A DNA stretch of 64,000 nucleotides from an uncultured Tenacibaculum sp. (GCA_947492185.1 CANLMR010000008.1:62001-126000), one strand, 5' to 3'. Positions 26,959 to 37,925 are shown, counted from the stretch's first letter. Notes: generated by a model not told the origin, from the sequence alone. A program made the numbers and translations.

Positions 26959-29121
26959 ATGAAAAAAATTCTTTTATTCAGTATTGGTATAAGTGTTATT
27001 TTTGCTTCCTGCAAAAAAGAGAAGATGACAAATAACACCACTCCGCCAGTAGCCGAGAAACAATCGAAACAACTAGAAAAACATGGAGATGTTCGTGAAG
27101 ATAATTATTTCTGGATGCGTTTAACCGATGAACAAAAAAACGCAGAAAAGAAAGACGAACAAACTCAAAAAGTGTATGACTATCTTAATTCTGAGAATAA
27201 ATATTTTGAAGATGTTATGGGATATACCAACGACTTCCAAGAAAATTTATTTGAAGAAATGAAAGGAAGGATTAAGGAAGATGATGAATCTGTTCCTTAC
27301 AAAAGAAATGGTTACTTCTATATTACACGTTACGAGAAAGGACAACAATACCCTATTTATTCAAGAAAGAAAGGTAATTTAGAAGCTTCTGAAGAAATTA
27401 TTTTTGACGTAAATAAAGAAGCAGAAGGACATGAGTATTTCCAATTAGGAGGTTTAAATGTTTCTCCAGATAATAAATTAGCTGCTTTTGCAATAGATAC
27501 GGTAAGTCGTCGTCAATATTTTATTCAAGTAAAAAATTTAGAGACTAATGAAATTTACAAGGATAAAATCAATAATACTACAGGAGGAAGTGTTTGGGCT
27601 AACGATAATAAAACGTTATTCTACACTAAAAAAGATCCAGTAACATTACGTAGTTCTCAAATTTACAGACACGTTTTAGGAACAGATGAGTCTGAAGATG
27701 TGTTGGTATTTGAGGAAAAAGATGAAACGTTTGGAGTGTTTGTTACTAAAACAAAATCTAAGAAGTATTTAGTAATGGGGTCTTATAGTACAGTTTCAAG
27801 TGAGTATCAAGTGTTAGAAGCGGATAATCCAACAGGAACATTTAGAGTTGTTCAACCACGTGAACGTGATTTAGAATATGATATTGCTCACTACGGAGAT
27901 CATTTTTATATTAAAACAAATAAAGACGGAGCAACTAACTTCAAGTTAATGAAAACTCCTGAAGATAAAACGACCAAAGAAAACTGGGTTGATGTTATTC
28001 CTCATAGAGAAAATGTATTTTTTGAAGACTTCTCAATTTTTAAAGATTACTTAGTTTTAGAAGAAAGAGATAACGGTTTATTTAAAATTAGAATTAAACG
28101 TTGGGATGGTAAAGAAGATTATTATCTACCATTTAACGAAGAAACATATTCTGCTGGAGTATATTCAAATCCAGACTTTGATACTGATGTAATTAGATAT
28201 TCTTATAATTCTATGACTACTCCAAGCTCTGTGATTGATTTCAATATGAAAGATCAGTCAAAAGAAATTAAAAAAGAGCAGGAAGTACTAGGAGGGAAGT
28301 TCAAAAAAGAGAATTACGTAAGTAAGAGAATTTGGGTTACTGCTAGGGATGGTAAAAAAGTAGCCTTATCAATAGTCCATAGAAAAGATACTAAGATTGA
28401 TAAAAATACTCCTGTACTACAATATGCATATGGTTCTTACGGATATACTATTCCTGATGGATTCTCAACAACACGTTTAAGTTTATTAGATCGTGGATTT
28501 ATTTTCGCCCTTGCACATATTCGTGGAAGCCAATACTTAGGAAGAGAATGGTACGAAGATGGTAAAATGTTAAATAAGAAAAATACATTTACTGATTTTA
28601 TCGATTGTTCTAAATATTTAATTGATAACGGATACACTTCTCCTGAGCATTTATATGCAATGGGAGGTTCTGCAGGAGGATTATTAATGGGAGCCATTGT
28701 AAATATGAATCCAGAATTATATAATGGAATTATTGCGGCTGTTCCTTTTGTAGATGTTATTTCTACAATGCTAGATGATAGTATTCCATTAACTACTGGA
28801 GAGTATGACGAATGGGGAAATCCTAACGATAAAGAGTATTACGATTATATTAAATCGTATTCACCATATGATCAAGTAGAAGCTAAAGAATATCCAAATA
28901 TGTTAGTTACTACTGGTTTACATGATAGTCAAGTACAATATTGGGAGCCTGCGAAATGGGTTGCTAAATTACGTGAGTTAAAAACAGATAAAAATTTATT
29001 ATTCCTGCATACAAATATGGAAGCAGGACACGGAGGAGCTTCAGGAAGATTTAATTCTTTAAAAGAAACAGCTAGAGAATATAGCTTCTTTTTAGCTTTG
29101 GAGGATAAGTTAGAAAAATAA
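26959..29121 (+). CDS. Prolyl oligopeptidase family serine peptidase (S9A, oligopeptidase B-like) lipoprotein
   Basis: 720 residues: an N-terminal beta-propeller (about 40-430) and a C-terminal alpha/beta hydrolase. A lipobox FASCKKEK puts the lipid-bearing Cys at residue 18, so the enzyme is envelope-anchored rather than cytosolic. The catalytic triad can be read directly: Ser571 in MGGSAGG, Asp656 in GLHDSQVQYW and His691 in GHGGASGR. The segment GSYGYTIPDGFSTTRLSLLD and the double GxSxGG are typical of oligopeptidase B, which cleaves short peptides after basic residues; the exact specificity is inferred. It is divergent from YbaB and followed by a terminator-like hairpin. Confidence 0.92.
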   Translation: MKKILLFSIGISVIFASCKKEKMTNNTTPPVAEKQSKQLEKHGDVREDNYFWMRLTDEQKNAEKKDEQTQKVYDYLNSENKYFEDVMGYTNDFQENLFEEMKGRIKEDDESVPYKRNGYFYITRYEKGQQYPIYSRKKGNLEASEEIIFDVNKEAEGHEYFQLGGLNVSPDNKLAAFAIDTVSRRQYFIQVKNLETNEIYKDKINNTTGGSVWANDNKTLFYTKKDPVTLRSSQIYRHVLGTDESEDVLVFEEKDETFGVFVTKTKSKKYLVMGSYSTVSSEYQVLEADNPTGTFRVVQPRERDLEYDIAHYGDHFYIKTNKDGATNFKLMKTPEDKTTKENWVDVIPHRENVFFEDFSIFKDYLVLEERDNGLFKIRIKRWDGKEDYYLPFNEETYSAGVYSNPDFDTDVIRYSYNSMTTPSSVIDFNMKDQSKEIKKEQEVLGGKFKKENYVSKRIWVTARDGKKVALSIVHRKDTKIDKNTPVLQYAYGSYGYTIPDGFSTTRLSLLDRGFIFALAHIRGSQYLGREWYEDGKMLNKKNTFTDFIDCSKYLIDNGYTSPEHLYAMGGSAGGLLMGAIVNMNPELYNGIIAAVPFVDVISTMLDDSIPLTTGEYDEWGNPNDKEYYDYIKSYSPYDQVEAKEYPNMLVTTGLHDSQVQYWEPAKWVAKLRELKTDKNLLFLHTNMEAGHGGASGRFNSLKETAREYSFFLALEDKLEK

Positions 29122-29141
29122 TTATATTTTTGCACCGATTT

Positions 29142-29174
29142 AAAACCTGATGGTAATCACTATCAGGTTTTTTT
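29142..29174 (+). terminator. Terminator-like hairpin between peptidase and cysteine synthase
   Basis: AAAACCTGAT (29142-29151) pairs with ATCAGGTTTT (29162-29171), and the T-run continues to 29174. It is 20 bases after the peptidase stop and 14 bases before the real start of the next gene. A promoter-like -7 box (TATTTTTG, 29125-29132) lies on its upstream side, so it could act as an attenuator in the cysteine synthase leader. Confidence 0.75.
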
Positions 29175-29188
29175 ATGAAGCAATTTTG

Positions 29189-30187
29189 ATGGAAAGAAAT
29201 AAAGCGATTGTAGATTCTGTACTAGACCTAATTGGTCAAACCCCCGTTGTGAAACTTCAGCGCATTACAAAAGACTTGCCGGGGACGTATTATGCCAAGG
29301 TTGAAGCCTTTAATCCTGGTCATTCTGCGAAAGATAGAATAGCTTTACATATAGTTGAAAGTGCTGAAAAAAAAGGTATTTTAAAACCTGGAGTTAGTAC
29401 AATTGTTGAAACTACTTCTGGAAACACAGGGTTTAGTTTAGCAATGATTAGCTTAATTAAAGGATACAAATGTATTCTAGCTGTTTCTGATAAATCTTCA
29501 AAGGACAAAATAGAAGTTTTAAAAGCAATGGGAGCAGAGGTTCATGTTTGTCCTGCAAATGTACCTGCTGATGACTCTAGGTCATATTATGAAACAGCGA
29601 AAAGACTTCATAAAGAAACTCCAAAATCAATTTACATCAATCAGTATTTTAATGAGCTGAATATTGAGGCTCATTATACTACAACGGGCCCAGAGATTTG
29701 GGAGCAAACCCAAGGAAAAATTACACATTTTATTGCCGCAAGTGGAACTGGAGGAACAATTTCTGGAACAGGTAGATATTTAAAAGAGCAAAATCCAGAT
29801 ATAAAAATTCTTGGTGTTGATGCTGTGGGTTCTGTTATTAAAAAGTTTCATGAAACTAAAGAGTTTGATCCAAAAGAAATTTCACCATATAAAATTGAAG
29901 GTTTAGGAAAAAACCTAATTCCAACTGCAACAGATTTTGATATTGTTGATGTCTACGAAAAAATTACAGATAAAGATGCAGCTTTTGCTTGTAGAGATTT
30001 AGTAAAACAAGAAGGTATGTTTTGTGGATATACTTCTGGTGCTGTTATTCAAGCTACAAAACAGTACGCGGCTAAACAGGTGTTTGATGAAAATAGTGTT
30101 GTGGTAATGGTCTTGCCAGATCATGGAATCAGATATATGGATAAAGTATATTCTGACGATTGGATGAAGCAACAAGGATTTATGTAA
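29189..30187 (+). CDS. PLP-dependent cysteine synthase family protein
   Basis: 332 residues from the ATG at 29189 ([20 protein letters not shown]). An upstream in-frame ATG at 29150 would add 13 residues but falls inside the hairpin, so it is rejected. The enzyme is a fold-type II PLP protein of the CysK/CysM/cystathionine beta-synthase group. The PLP lysine is Lys48 in [11 protein letters not shown], the substrate loop is [12 protein letters not shown], and the phosphate loop is [13 protein letters not shown]. It would make cysteine from O-acetylserine and sulphide, or cystathionine from serine and homocysteine; the sequence alone does not settle this. No C-terminal CBS domain is present. 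Confidence 0.9.
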   Translation: MERNKAIVDSVLDLIGQTPVVKLQRITKDLPGTYYAKVEAFNPGHSAKDRIALHIVESAEKKGILKPGVSTIVETTSGNTGFSLAMISLIKGYKCILAVSDKSSKDKIEVLKAMGAEVHVCPANVPADDSRSYYETAKRLHKETPKSIYINQYFNELNIEAHYTTTGPEIWEQTQGKITHFIAASGTGGTISGTGRYLKEQNPDIKILGVDAVGSVIKKFHETKEFDPKEISPYKIEGLGKNLIPTATDFDIVDVYEKITDKDAAFACRDLVKQEGMFCGYTSGAVIQATKQYAAKQVFDENSVVVMVLPDHGIRYMDKVYSDDWMKQQGFM

Positions 30188-30225
30188 AGTTATTTGATAA
30201 GTATTTTTCAATAATCTATTAAACA

Positions 30226-30340
30226 TCATTACGAATGAAATGAAGTAACCTGTATACTTTAAACACTGAACTTGATTTAATATAAAATTCAGGTTTAAAT
30301 TTACAGTGAGATTACTTCGTGGTAGTCTCCTCGTAATGAC
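30226..30340. repeat. Long imperfect palindrome, likely dispersed extragenic repeat
   Basis: The left arm CATTACGAATGAAATGAAGT and the right arm, which reads CATTACGAGGAGACTACCAC on the opposite strand and continues CGAAGTAATC, are imperfect inverted copies. Nested inside are TTTAAAC-A-CTGAA and TTCAGGTTTAAA. The arms have the CATTACGAGGA...GAAGTAATC style of dispersed repeats common in many bacterial genomes. It sits between the cysteine synthase and NamZ gene ends, and no other copy is in this window. The 184-base gap holds nothing else. Confidence 0.7.
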
Positions 30341-30371
30341 AAATTAATATCGTTTTTTTGAAAAACTATAT

Positions 30372-31607
30372 TTATTTATAGAGTAAGTATTTATTTCTAA
30401 TCGTTTTAAAGTTTTCCAAATCTGCTTTCCAAGATTGTTCAATTTGATTTACAGTCATTCCTCTTTCAATCTGTTTTTGTAATTCTTGAGTTCCGGCAAG
30501 TTTAACAAAGAAATCAGTAAAGAATTTACTTTTATCAGAAGTATTTGTATAAGCTTTAATCAACCAATTTAAGTTCATTTTTGACAAGTACTTGGTGTTT
30601 CTAAGGTCTTCACCGTAACATAATTTATTTTTATGTTTAGGATACTTAGCACCTTCATTTGGTTGTGGAGTAAAGCTATAATTCAAACCTTTAAGAAATG
30701 GTGATCCATAAATCTGAAATTGAGAATTAGTTCCTCTACCAGCAGAAACATTCGTGCCCTCAAAAAAACAAAGACTAGGGTAGAGGTTTATTGAAGTTGC
30801 ATTGGGTAAGTTTGGAGAAGGTTTTATCGGTAATTCATATTGAATACTGTGAGTGTAATTTTCATTTGCAATTACTGTTAAATCACATTGAATACCATTT
30901 TTTAACCATTTCTCTCCGTTTATCATTTTACCATATTCTCCAATAGTCATTCCGTATACAACAGGAACAGGATGCATTCCAACAAAACTTTGATGTTCTA
31001 ATTCTAGTATTGGTCCGTCAATGTAATGTGCGTTTGGATTTGGTCTATCCAATAAAATAACTGGAATGTTGTTTTCTGCACAAGCTTCCATAACATAATG
31101 AAGCGTAGAAATATAGGTGTAGAAACGAACACCAACATCTTGGATGTCGAAAACAATGACGTCGATATCCTTTAACTGTTCGTTAGAAGGTTTTTTGTTT
31201 TTTCCATACAAGGAAATGATAGGTAATCCAGTTTTAGTATCAAATCCATCCTTAATAACTTCGCCAGCATCTGCTTTTCCTCTAAAACCGTGTTCAGGGG
31301 CAAATACTTTTACAACATCTATATCTTTTGAATTATGTATGTAATCTACCAAATGAAAAGAAGAAACATCTGGGTTATATTTTGATTTTTTTTGAATAAC
31401 AGAAGTTTGGTTGGCAACAATTGCTATTTTTTTTCCTTTTAAAAGAGGAATATACTCAGCCGTTCTGTCTGCGGCAGTTTGTAATGCCTTTTCGATGACC
31501 TCTTTCTCTTCTGAAGTTTTGACTGCTGGTTGTTTACAAGATACATCGCAAAAAATACTCAGAATAAACAAGAATAAATATGTACTTTTGATGGTGTTAT
31601 AAATCAT
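30372..31607 (-). CDS. namZ: DUF1343 / NamZ-family exo-beta-N-acetylmuramidase (GH171), lipoprotein
   Basis: 411 residues of the DUF1343 family, whose Bacillus subtilis member NamZ removes MurNAc from the non-reducing end of peptidoglycan fragments. Typical segments: GKKIAIVANQTSVI, VFAPEHGFRGKADAGE, the DVIVFDIQDVGVRFYTYIST stretch with the family's conserved Asp, and PSPNLPNATSINLYPSLCFF. A hydrophobic N-terminus with VSC at residue 24 suggests a lipoprotein facing the periplasm. It would take part in recycling or scavenging of murein. The start codon is six bases from the divergent lolE-like start, so its promoter must lie inside that gene; none was identified. Confidence 0.88.
   Translation of the reverse strand: MIYNTIKSTYLFLFILSIFCDVSCKQPAVKTSEEKEVIEKALQTAADRTAEYIPLLKGKKIAIVANQTSVIQKKSKYNPDVSSFHLVDYIHNSKDIDVVKVFAPEHGFRGKADAGEVIKDGFDTKTGLPIISLYGKNKKPSNEQLKDIDVIVFDIQDVGVRFYTYISTLHYVMEACAENNIPVILLDRPNPNAHYIDGPILELEHQSFVGMHPVPVVYGMTIGEYGKMINGEKWLKNGIQCDLTVIANENYTHSIQYELPIKPSPNLPNATSINLYPSLCFFEGTNVSAGRGTNSQFQIYGSPFLKGLNYSFTPQPNEGAKYPKHKNKLCYGEDLRNTKYLSKMNLNWLIKAYTNTSDKSKFFTDFFVKLAGTQELQKQIERGMTVNQIEQSWKADLENFKTIRNKYLLYK
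31583..31590 (+). promoter_or_regulatory. Probable -7 promoter box for the LolE-like gene
   Basis: TACTTTTG fits the flavobacterial TAnnTTTG box and lies 24 bases before the TTG start at 31614, inside the 5' coding part of namZ. No clear -33 TTG is seen at the expected distance. Confidence 0.45.
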
Positions 31608-31613
31608 GAATTT

Positions 31614-32846
31614 TTGAATTACGAATTATTTATTGCCAAGCGAATTATTGCAGGTAAAGAGCATAAAAATAGTATATCATCTCCAATAATAAAAATTGCT
31701 ATTGTAGCTATTACTTTAGGAATTGCTATTATGTTAATTGCTGTTGCTGTAAGTTCTGGATTTCAACAAAAGATACGAGCTAAAATTGCCGGTTTTAAAG
31801 GTCATATTCAGATTGCTAATTATGACAATAATAATTCAGATGTTTCTACAGTCCCTATTGATATAAATCAAAATTTCTATCCAAACTTTAAAGGTATAGA
31901 AGGAATAAAGAAAGTTCAGCCTTACATTAACAAAGGTGGAATTTTAAGAACTCCTAATGACTTTCAAGGTATTGTATTTAAAGGAGTCAACTCAGATTAT
32001 GATTTTTCATTTTTTAAAGAGTTTTTAGTAGAAGGGAAGTTGCCTAATTATGATCAACCTAGAAATCGGGAAGTTTTGATATCAAAAACAATTGTAGATA
32101 GATTACAATTGAAATTAAAAGATACTTTACAAGCTTGGTTTGAAAGTAATACTTCTACCGGTTTTAAAATGAGAAAACCTGTAGTAGTAGGAATTTATGA
32201 TACTGGATTTGAAGAGTTTGATAATGCTATTATTGTTGGAGATTTAAAAGAAGTACAACGAATTAATAAGTGGAAAGAAAATGAAGTAGGAGGGTTTGAG
32301 GTGTTGCTTGATGATTTTGATACGTTAAAAGAAAAAGGAAATCAAGTTTACAGTAATATTGGAGCAACCTTAAATTCTAATACGATTATTGATAATTATC
32401 CAGCAATTTTTGAATGGGTAAAATTATTTGATAATAATGTTTGGTTTATTATTGGCATTATGGTTGTAATTGCTGGAATTAATATGATAACAGCTTTGTT
32501 AGTTTTAATTCTAGAACGAGTTCAAATGGTAGGAATATTAAAAACCTTAGGAAGTTCTAACTGGGAAATACAAAAAGTGTTTTTATACAATGCTTCATAT
32601 TTAATTTTAAGAGGATTGTTTTTGGGAAATATAATTGGTTTAGGATTATTGTTGATTCAAAAGTATTTCAAGATAATAGAATTGAATCCTGAAACATATT
32701 ATGTATCTACTGTGCCAGTGAATATTAATATCTTTCACTTTATAATGTTGAACTTAGGGACTTTAATATTGTGTTTAATAATGCTGATTATTCCCTCTAT
32801 GATCGTTTCAAAAATTCATCCTTCAAAATCAATAAAGTTTGAATAA
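31614..32846 (+). CDS. FtsX-family permease, LolE/LolC-like
   Basis: 410 residues with one N-terminal helix (about 25-50), a periplasmic MacB_PCD-like domain and three C-terminal helices, ending with the ILERVQMVGILKTLGSSNW coupling segment. In Proteobacteria LolC/LolE with LolD release lipoproteins from the inner membrane to LolA; flavobacteria carry a single LolE-like permease of this type. The start is a TTG at 31614, because the ATG at 31606 is out of frame and runs into a stop. This gives the MNYELFIAKR start expected from related proteins. The ATPase is not adjacent. Confidence 0.87.
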   Translation: MNYELFIAKRIIAGKEHKNSISSPIIKIAIVAITLGIAIMLIAVAVSSGFQQKIRAKIAGFKGHIQIANYDNNNSDVSTVPIDINQNFYPNFKGIEGIKKVQPYINKGGILRTPNDFQGIVFKGVNSDYDFSFFKEFLVEGKLPNYDQPRNREVLISKTIVDRLQLKLKDTLQAWFESNTSTGFKMRKPVVVGIYDTGFEEFDNAIIVGDLKEVQRINKWKENEVGGFEVLLDDFDTLKEKGNQVYSNIGATLNSNTIIDNYPAIFEWVKLFDNNVWFIIGIMVVIAGINMITALLVLILERVQMVGILKTLGSSNWEIQKVFLYNASYLILRGLFLGNIIGLGLLLIQKYFKIIELNPETYYVSTVPVNINIFHFIMLNLGTLILCLIMLIIPSMIVSKIHPSKSIKFE

Positions 32847-32877
32847 AAAAAGCATCCATTTATAATGAATGCCTTTT
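32847..32877. terminator. Imperfect bidirectional terminator between lolE-like gene and pyrG
   Basis: On the minus strand GCATTCATT pairs with AATGGATGC (one T-G wobble) around a TATA loop and is followed by a T-run, suiting pyrG, which ends at 32903. On the plus strand the same stem is weaker. Confidence 0.65.
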
Positions 32878-32902
32878 GAAATTTTATTCGATTATTGTTA
32901 CT

Positions 32903-34522
<1,620 letters not shown>

Positions 34523-34533
34523 TTAGGTTTGCG

Positions 34534-34563
34534 CAAAAGTAATAACAATGATAGTTTTCGCAA
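34534..34563 (-). promoter_or_regulatory. pyrG promoter (flavobacterial -33/-7)
   Basis: Read on the minus strand: TTG (34561-34563), 19 bases, then TACTTTTG (34534-34541), which matches TTG-N17-23-TAnnTTTG. The -7 box ends 17 bases before the start codon. Confidence 0.7.
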
Positions 34564-34633
34564 TAAAAAATTGCAGAAAAATAAGGTCGTAGCGATGTGA
34601 AAAAAATAATATTTAAAAAAAGTATTTATAAGC

Positions 34634-34663
34634 TTGTTAAAATGAAAAACTGTTGTATATTTG
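34634..34663 (+). promoter_or_regulatory. rpmH promoter (flavobacterial -33/-7)
   Basis: TTG at 34634-34636, 19 bases, TATATTTG at 34656-34663. This leaves a 5' leader of roughly 65 bases before rpmH. It is one of the best promoter matches in the window. Confidence 0.7.
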
Positions 34664-34734
34664 CCAACGCTTTTAGCAGTCTGAATTTCACTATTAGCAA
34701 AATCAATTTTTGAATATTTCAAGTTTTATTTAAA

Positions 34735-34896
34735 ATGAGTAAAAGAACTTACCAACCATCGAAAAGAAAGAGAAGAAACAAACATGGTTTCAGAGAAAGA
34801 ATGGCTTCTGCTAATGGTAGAAAAGTATTAGCTAGAAGAAGAGCAAAAGGAAGAAAGAAATTATCGGTTTCGTCTGAATCAAGACCGAAAAAATAA
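34735..34896 (+). CDS. rpmH: Ribosomal protein bL34
   Basis: 53 residues: [20 protein letters not shown] followed by the conserved [20 protein letters not shown] core, with a Ser/Arg/Lys tail. Large-subunit protein bL34; highly basic, as expected. In many bacteria rpmH sits at the replication origin next to rnpA and dnaA; here it is next to carB and pyrG, so the origin link is absent in this window. It has its own promoter and terminator. Confidence 0.97.
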   Translation: MSKRTYQPSKRKRRNKHGFRERMASANGRKVLARRRAKGRKKLSVSSESRPKK

Positions 34897-34917
34897 TGAT
34901 TTAGAGTTGTTTATATC

Positions 34918-34951
34918 AAGGTGTTACTGTTTATTAGTAACACCTTTTTTT
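34918..34951 (+). terminator. rpmH terminator
   Basis: AAGGTGTTACT and AGTAACACCTT form an 11-base-pair stem with a 7-base loop, followed by a T-run. It separates rpmH from carB. Confidence 0.92.
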
Positions 34952-35004
34952 ATACCTAATCAATTTTATATTTTTACAAAACACACAAAAACAAAACAAC
35001 ACAA

Positions 35005-37857
35005 ATGCCTAAGAGAAAAGACCTTAAATCGATTTTAATTATTGGATCAGGGCCGATAGTAATTGGACAAGCATGTGAGTTCGATTACTCTGGTTCTCAA
35101 GCGTTACGTTCATTAAGAGAAGACGGAATAGAAACGGTTTTAATCAATTCAAACCCAGCTACAATCATGACAGACCCATCTATGGCTGATCATGTGTATT
35201 TATTGCCTTTAAAAACGAAATCTTTAATTCAAATTTTAAAGGAACATCCACAAATTGATGCTGTATTACCTACAATGGGAGGACAAACAGCATTAAATTT
35301 ATGTATTGAAGCGGACGAGAAAGGTATTTGGGAAGATTTTGGAGTAGAAATTATAGGAGTAGATATTGATGCTATCAATATTACTGAAGATAGAGAGAAA
35401 TTTCGAGAATTGATGGGGCAAATAGATGTGCCAATGGCACCTCAGGCTACTGCAACTTCATATTTAAAAGGTAAAGAAATAGCTCAAGAATTTGGTTTTC
35501 CATTATGTATTAGAGCATCTTTTACGTTAGGTGGAGCTGGTGCTTCTATTGTTTACAATGAAGACGAATTTGAAAAATCATTGACTAGAGGATTAGAAAT
35601 TTCTCCAATCCACGAGGTGATGATTGATAAAGCGATGATGGGATGGAAAGAATATGAGTTAGAATTATTACGAGATGATAATGATAATGTTGTAATTATT
35701 TGTTCTATAGAAAATATGGATCCAATGGGTATCCATACAGGAGATTCAATCACAGTTGCACCAGCAATGACACTTTCTGATAAAACATATCAGAAAATGC
35801 GTGATATGGCAATTAAAATGATGCGTTCTATTGGCGAATTTGCAGGAGGATGTAACGTTCAGTTTGCAGTTTCTCCAGATGATAAAGAAGACATTATTGC
35901 AATTGAGATTAATCCTCGTGTATCTCGTTCTTCGGCATTAGCTTCTAAAGCAACAGGATATCCAATTGCAAAAATAGCTGCTAAATTGGCTATAGGATAT
36001 ACGTTAGATGAGTTAGATAATCAAATTACAAAATCTACTTCTGCATTATTTGAACCAACATTAGATTACGTTATTGTAAAGATTCCACGCTGGAACTTTG
36101 ATAAATTTGAAGGGTCAGATAGAACTTTAGGGTTACAAATGAAAGCAGTAGGAGAAGTGATGGGAATTGGACGTTCATTCCAAGAAGCATTACACAAAGC
36201 TACTCAGTCTTTAGAGATTAAACGTAATGGTTTAGGTGCAGATGGGAAAGGCTATAAAGATTATAACCAAGTAATTGATAAATTAACTCATGCAAGTTGG
36301 GATCGTGTATTTGCAATTTACGATGCAATTGCAATGGGAATTCCTTTAAGTAAGATTTATGATATCACAAAAATTGACATGTGGTATTTAAAACAATACG
36401 AGGAATTATTCCATTTAGAAAAAGAAATTTCTACTTATACGATTGATACTTTAGATAGAGAATTATTATTAGAAGCTAAGCAAAAAGGATATGGTGATCG
36501 TCAAATTGCTCATATGTTAGGATGTTTAGAAAGTGAAGTATATAAGAAACGTGAGGAATTAAAAATAAAGCGTGTATATAAGTTAGTAGATACTTGTGCG
36601 GCAGAATTTAAAGCTCAAACTCCATATTATTATTCAACATTCGAAAACGAAGTTGAAACTGCAGATGGAGCAAAATTACCTGCAAACGAAAGTGTTGTTT
36701 CTGATAAGAAGAAAATTATCGTTTTAGGTTCTGGGCCAAACAGAATTGGACAAGGAATTGAATTTGATTACTGTTGTGTTCATGGAGTTTATGCTGCTAA
36801 AGAATGCGGTTATGAAACAATTATGATTAACTGTAATCCAGAGACTGTTTCTACTGATTTTGATACTGCAGATAAATTATACTTCGAACCTGTTTTCTGG
36901 GAGCATATCTACGATATCATCAAACATGAAAAACCTGAAGGTGTAATTGTTCAGTTAGGTGGACAAACAGCTCTTAAATTAGCTGAAAAATTAGATAGAT
37001 ACGGAATACCAATTATCGGAACTAGCTACAAATCTTTAGATTTAGCTGAAGATAGAGGAAGTTTCTCAACATTATTAAAAGATAATAATATTCCTTACCC
37101 AAGATTTGGTGTAGCAACTAACGCAGACGAGGCTTTAGCTTTAGCAGATGAGTTAGATTTCCCAATCTTAGTTCGTCCATCTTATGTATTAGGAGGACAA
37201 GGAATGAAAATTGTAATTAATAAAGAAGAGTTATTAGAGCACGTAGTAGATTTATTACGTAAAATTCCTAATAATAAATTATTATTAGATCATTACTTAG
37301 AAGGAGCTATTGAAGCAGAAGCGGATGCAATTTGTGATGGAGAAAATGTGTATATCATTGGAATTATGGAGCACATTGAGCCATGTGGAATTCACTCTGG
37401 AGATTCAAATGCAACTTTACCACCGTTTAATTTAGGTGAATTAGTGATGGAGCAAATTAGAGAGTATACTAAGAAGATTGCATTAGAGCTTAATACGGTT
37501 GGTTTAATTAATATCCAATTTGCTATTAAAGATGACAAGGTGTATATTATAGAAGCAAATCCAAGAGCTTCTCGTACGGTTCCATTTATTGCAAAAGCAT
37601 ATAAAGAACCTTATGTAAATTATGCAACCAAAGTAATGTTAAGAGAAAATAAAGTAACTGATTTTGATTTCAAACCAGAATTAGAAGGTTATGCAATAAA
37701 GCAGCCAGTATTCTCTTTTAATAAATTCCCTAATGTAGATAAGAAATTAGGACCGGAAATGAAGAGTACTGGAGAAAGTATCTTATTTATTGATAGTTTA
37801 AGAGATGACGACTTTTACGACTTATATTCAAGAAGAAAAATGTATTTGAGCAAGTAA
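35005..37857 (+). CDS. carB: Carbamoyl-phosphate synthase large subunit lacking the regulatory MGS domain
   Basis: Makes carbamoyl phosphate from bicarbonate, ATP and ammonia delivered by CarA, for pyrimidine and arginine synthesis. 950 residues hold two ATP-grasp halves: one from residue 1 (ILIIGSGPIVIGQACEFDYS), an oligomerisation region about 400-550, and one from about 570 (IIVLGSGPNRIGQGIEFDYC). The protein stops about 30 residues after PEMKSTGE, where E. coli CarB (1073 residues) goes on into the MGS-like domain that binds UMP and ornithine. The sequence is clean to a proper stop and terminator, so this is not a frameshift. carA is not in the window. Confidence 0.96.
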   Translation: MPKRKDLKSILIIGSGPIVIGQACEFDYSGSQALRSLREDGIETVLINSNPATIMTDPSMADHVYLLPLKTKSLIQILKEHPQIDAVLPTMGGQTALNLCIEADEKGIWEDFGVEIIGVDIDAINITEDREKFRELMGQIDVPMAPQATATSYLKGKEIAQEFGFPLCIRASFTLGGAGASIVYNEDEFEKSLTRGLEISPIHEVMIDKAMMGWKEYELELLRDDNDNVVIICSIENMDPMGIHTGDSITVAPAMTLSDKTYQKMRDMAIKMMRSIGEFAGGCNVQFAVSPDDKEDIIAIEINPRVSRSSALASKATGYPIAKIAAKLAIGYTLDELDNQITKSTSALFEPTLDYVIVKIPRWNFDKFEGSDRTLGLQMKAVGEVMGIGRSFQEALHKATQSLEIKRNGLGADGKGYKDYNQVIDKLTHASWDRVFAIYDAIAMGIPLSKIYDITKIDMWYLKQYEELFHLEKEISTYTIDTLDRELLLEAKQKGYGDRQIAHMLGCLESEVYKKREELKIKRVYKLVDTCAAEFKAQTPYYYSTFENEVETADGAKLPANESVVSDKKKIIVLGSGPNRIGQGIEFDYCCVHGVYAAKECGYETIMINCNPETVSTDFDTADKLYFEPVFWEHIYDIIKHEKPEGVIVQLGGQTALKLAEKLDRYGIPIIGTSYKSLDLAEDRGSFSTLLKDNNIPYPRFGVATNADEALALADELDFPILVRPSYVLGGQGMKIVINKEELLEHVVDLLRKIPNNKLLLDHYLEGAIEAEADAICDGENVYIIGIMEHIEPCGIHSGDSNATLPPFNLGELVMEQIREYTKKIALELNTVGLINIQFAIKDDKVYIIEANPRASRTVPFIAKAYKEPYVNYATKVMLRENKVTDFDFKPELEGYAIKQPVFSFNKFPNVDKKLGPEMKSTGESILFIDSLRDDDFYDLYSRRKMYLSK

Positions 37858-37875
37858 AGAATGTTTCAAAATATA

Positions 37876-37905
37876 AAAAGCCGAAGTATATACTTCGGCT
37901 TTTTT
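37876..37905. terminator. Bidirectional terminator between carB and TonB receptor
   Basis: AAAAGCCGAAGTA and TACTTCGGCTTTT form a 13-base-pair stem with almost no loop, flanked by A and T runs. It lies between convergent genes. Confidence 0.93.
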
Positions 37906-37925
37906 CTTGGTTGTTGACCCTTCAA

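Noticed and set aside
29150..29188. Upstream ATG that would lengthen the cysteine synthase by 13 residues
   Set aside because: It lies inside a ten-base-pair terminator hairpin, and the residues it would add look unlike the family; the ATG at 29189 fits the family start.
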